NCBI GenBank assembly: GCA_902477615.1
Contig: CABSHY010000012.1
Location: forward strand, 1 to 14,955
DNA: 14,955 nucleotides
From: an uncultured Sutterella sp.
Lineage (GTDB): Bacteria; Pseudomonadota; Gammaproteobacteria; Burkholderiales; Burkholderiaceae_F
Reading direction: 5' to 3'
Within the stretch, counting starts at the first letter, position 1. Each line of letters begins with the position of its first letter. The position numbers were made by a program, and so were the translations under genes. Shown piece by piece: positions 13,944-14,955 of the stretch. The notes below the pieces were generated by a model. That model did no database searches. It had not been told where the DNA came from and was given only the letters and a program-made list of their open reading frames with translations.

Positions 13944-14618
13944 ATGTCTTTACAACACGACTTTATCGAGTTTGCACTTGATACCAAGGTTCTTCGCTTT
14001 GGTGAATTTAAAACAAAGGCCGGTCGCCTTTCTCCGTATTTCTTCAATCTCGGCTTATTTAACACCGGTAGCACGTTGGCTCGTTTAGCTGATTTCTATG
14101 CAAAAACGCTCTTGGCCGCTCGCGAACGTGGCGAGATTGAGTTCGATATGATTTTTGGTCCTGCCTATAAGGGCATCCCCTTGGCCGCAGCCGTTGCTGT
14201 TAAATTAGCTGAAATGGGTTGTGATATTCCTTACGCATTTAACCGCAAAGAAGCTAAGGACCACGGCGAAGGTGGAACGATTGTTGGCGCTCCCTTACAA
14301 GGTAAGGTCATTGTGATTGACGATGTTATCTCTGCGGGCACGTCTGTTCGCGAATCTGTGAACTTGATTAAGGCTGCTGGGGCCACCCCGTCTGGTGTTT
14401 TGATCGCTTTAGACCGCATGGAAAAGGGTGGCACGGCAGAGGTCATGACAGAACATTCCGCTGTCCAAGAAGTTGAAAAACTTTACCAAATGCCCGTTAT
14501 TTCCATCATTAACTTGATCGACTTATTGGCATTTATGGATGAAGAAACACCGATGGCTCAACAAGCAAAACCCTATAGAGAAGCGGTTGTGGCTTATCGA
14601 GCACGTTACGGCGCTTAA
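13944..14618 (+). CDS. pyrE: Orotate phosphoribosyltransferase
   Basis: A 224-residue cytosolic enzyme of de novo pyrimidine synthesis, joining orotate and PRPP to give orotidine 5'-monophosphate. Visible motifs are FKTKAGRLSPYFFNLGLF near residue 22 (orotate side), FGPAYKGIPLAAAVA (~72-86) and FNRKEAKDHGEGG (~96-108, the catalytic loop). The PRPP-binding signature VIVIDDVISAGTS is at about 126-138. Length is typical of the proteobacterial PyrE. The start is ATG 13944, matching the family N-terminus SLQHDFIEFAL; an upstream TTG at 13929 adds five unconserved residues. Only a weak GGA lies 8 nt upstream. It is monocistronic, ending at a strong hairpin terminator shared with gatB. Confidence 0.96.
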   Translation: MSLQHDFIEFALDTKVLRFGEFKTKAGRLSPYFFNLGLFNTGSTLARLADFYAKTLLAARERGEIEFDMIFGPAYKGIPLAAAVAVKLAEMGCDIPYAFNRKEAKDHGEGGTIVGAPLQGKVIVIDDVISAGTSVRESVNLIKAAGATPSGVLIALDRMEKGGTAEVMTEHSAVQEVEKLYQMPVISIINLIDLLAFMDEETPMAQQAKPYREAVVAYRARYGA

Positions 14619-14635
14619 TCCAAATCTCTGATAGC

Positions 14636-14667
14636 AAAAAAGCAGTTCATACGAACTGCTTTTTTTG
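14636..14667. terminator. Bidirectional intrinsic terminator between pyrE and gatB
   Basis: AGCAGTTC (14641-14648) and GAACTGCT (14653-14660) form a perfect 8-bp stem with loop ATAC. It is preceded by AAAAA (14636-14640) and followed by seven T (14661-14667). The symmetrical A and T tracts let it stop transcription from both pyrE and the convergent gatB. Confidence 0.9.
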
Positions 14668-14684
14668 CATCCGAGATTAAGACA

Positions 14685-14955
14685 TTATGCCGTCAACTTT
14701 TGACGCAATAATTGGTTAACTTGACCCGGATTAGCCTTGCCCTTACTGGCCTTCATCACTTGACCGACCAAGCCGTTCAAAGCCTTTTCCTTACCAGCCT
14801 TAAACTCTTCAACGTTCTTCGGATTATTGGCAATGACCTCGTCAATAATCTTTTCCAAAGCACCCGTATCAGAGATTTGCTTTAAGCCCAAAGAGTCAAT
14901 GAGAGCATCAACTTCTCCGTTGCCTTCCATAATCGCGGCAAAGACTTGCTTAGCA
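14685..14955 (-). CDS. gatB: Asp/Glu-tRNA amidotransferase subunit B, C-terminal part (5' end outside window)
   Basis: About 89 C-terminal residues are visible, starting AKQVFAAIMEGNGE and running to QLLRQKLTA. They match the YqeY-like tail of GatB, including GLKQISDTGALE, the VEEFKAGKEKALNGLVGQVMK region split over two helices, and KGKANPGQVNQLL. GatB, with GatA and GatC, converts Glu-tRNAGln or Asp-tRNAAsn to the amide form; this tail contacts the tRNA. The frame is open through the window edge, so the internal ATG at 14930 is not the start. It converges on pyrE, sharing the terminator at 14636-14667. Confidence 0.93.
   Translation of the reverse strand, partial: AKQVFAAIMEGNGEVDALIDSLGLKQISDTGALEKIIDEVIANNPKNVEEFKAGKEKALNGLVGQVMKASKGKANPGQVNQLLRQKLTA

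Noticed and set aside
1..14955. Mobile elements, CRISPR arrays, tRNA genes or a defence system
   Set aside because: No transposase, integrase, regularly spaced repeats or tRNA cloverleaf was seen; nearly all bases belong to conserved housekeeping genes.

Overview
The window is a chromosomal housekeeping stretch of a betaproteobacterium. The order fmt – rsmB – DUF4390 gene – ntrY-like – ntrX-like – trkA – trkH, with pyrE / xthA / gatB close by, is typical of Burkholderiales. The moderate, clearly sub-Burkholderia G+C and the AT-rich spacers suggest a gut-type lineage such as Sutterellaceae. That placement is inference from gene order and composition, not a computed match. I see no phage, IS element, CRISPR array, tRNA or rRNA, and no intergenic stretch longer than about 125 bp.

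Layout. Bases 2-187 are the 3' end of def (peptide deformylase), followed by a bidirectional terminator. An alpha/beta hydrolase gene lies on the minus strand (223-1125) and separates def from fmt. A long plus-strand unit then runs from 1240 to 9884: fmt, rsmB (ATGA overlap), a DUF4390 secreted protein (ATGA overlap), an NtrY-like sensor kinase 3 bp later, a short NtrX-like response regulator, trkA and trkH. It joins translation and ribosome maturation genes to a membrane two-component system and a potassium uptake system. Facing it is a small DUF1840 gene (minus, 9890-10237). A UPF0149/YecA-family gene (plus, 10361-11032) diverges from that gene across a 123-bp spacer with a perfect dyad. A compact minus-strand operon, xthA – rsuA – ampG (13870 to 11029), follows: base-excision repair, 16S rRNA pseudouridylation and muropeptide recycling. 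pyrE (plus, 13944-14618) diverges from xthA and meets the 3' end of gatB (minus) at a second bidirectional terminator.

Most notable points. (1) The NtrY-like kinase is broken by a one-base frame change inside its last membrane helix, most simply at a run of six T at 4995-5000. (2) fmt has a promoter-like pair whose predicted transcription start falls on the ATG, so its mRNA may be leaderless. (3) TrkH appears to carry Ser instead of Gly in the second pore-loop filter, and its partner TrkA has a degenerate second nucleotide-binding motif. (4) Several genes lack a Shine-Dalgarno sequence while neighbours have strong ones. I found no convincing new multi-gene system; the region is essentially conserved housekeeping with a few local oddities.
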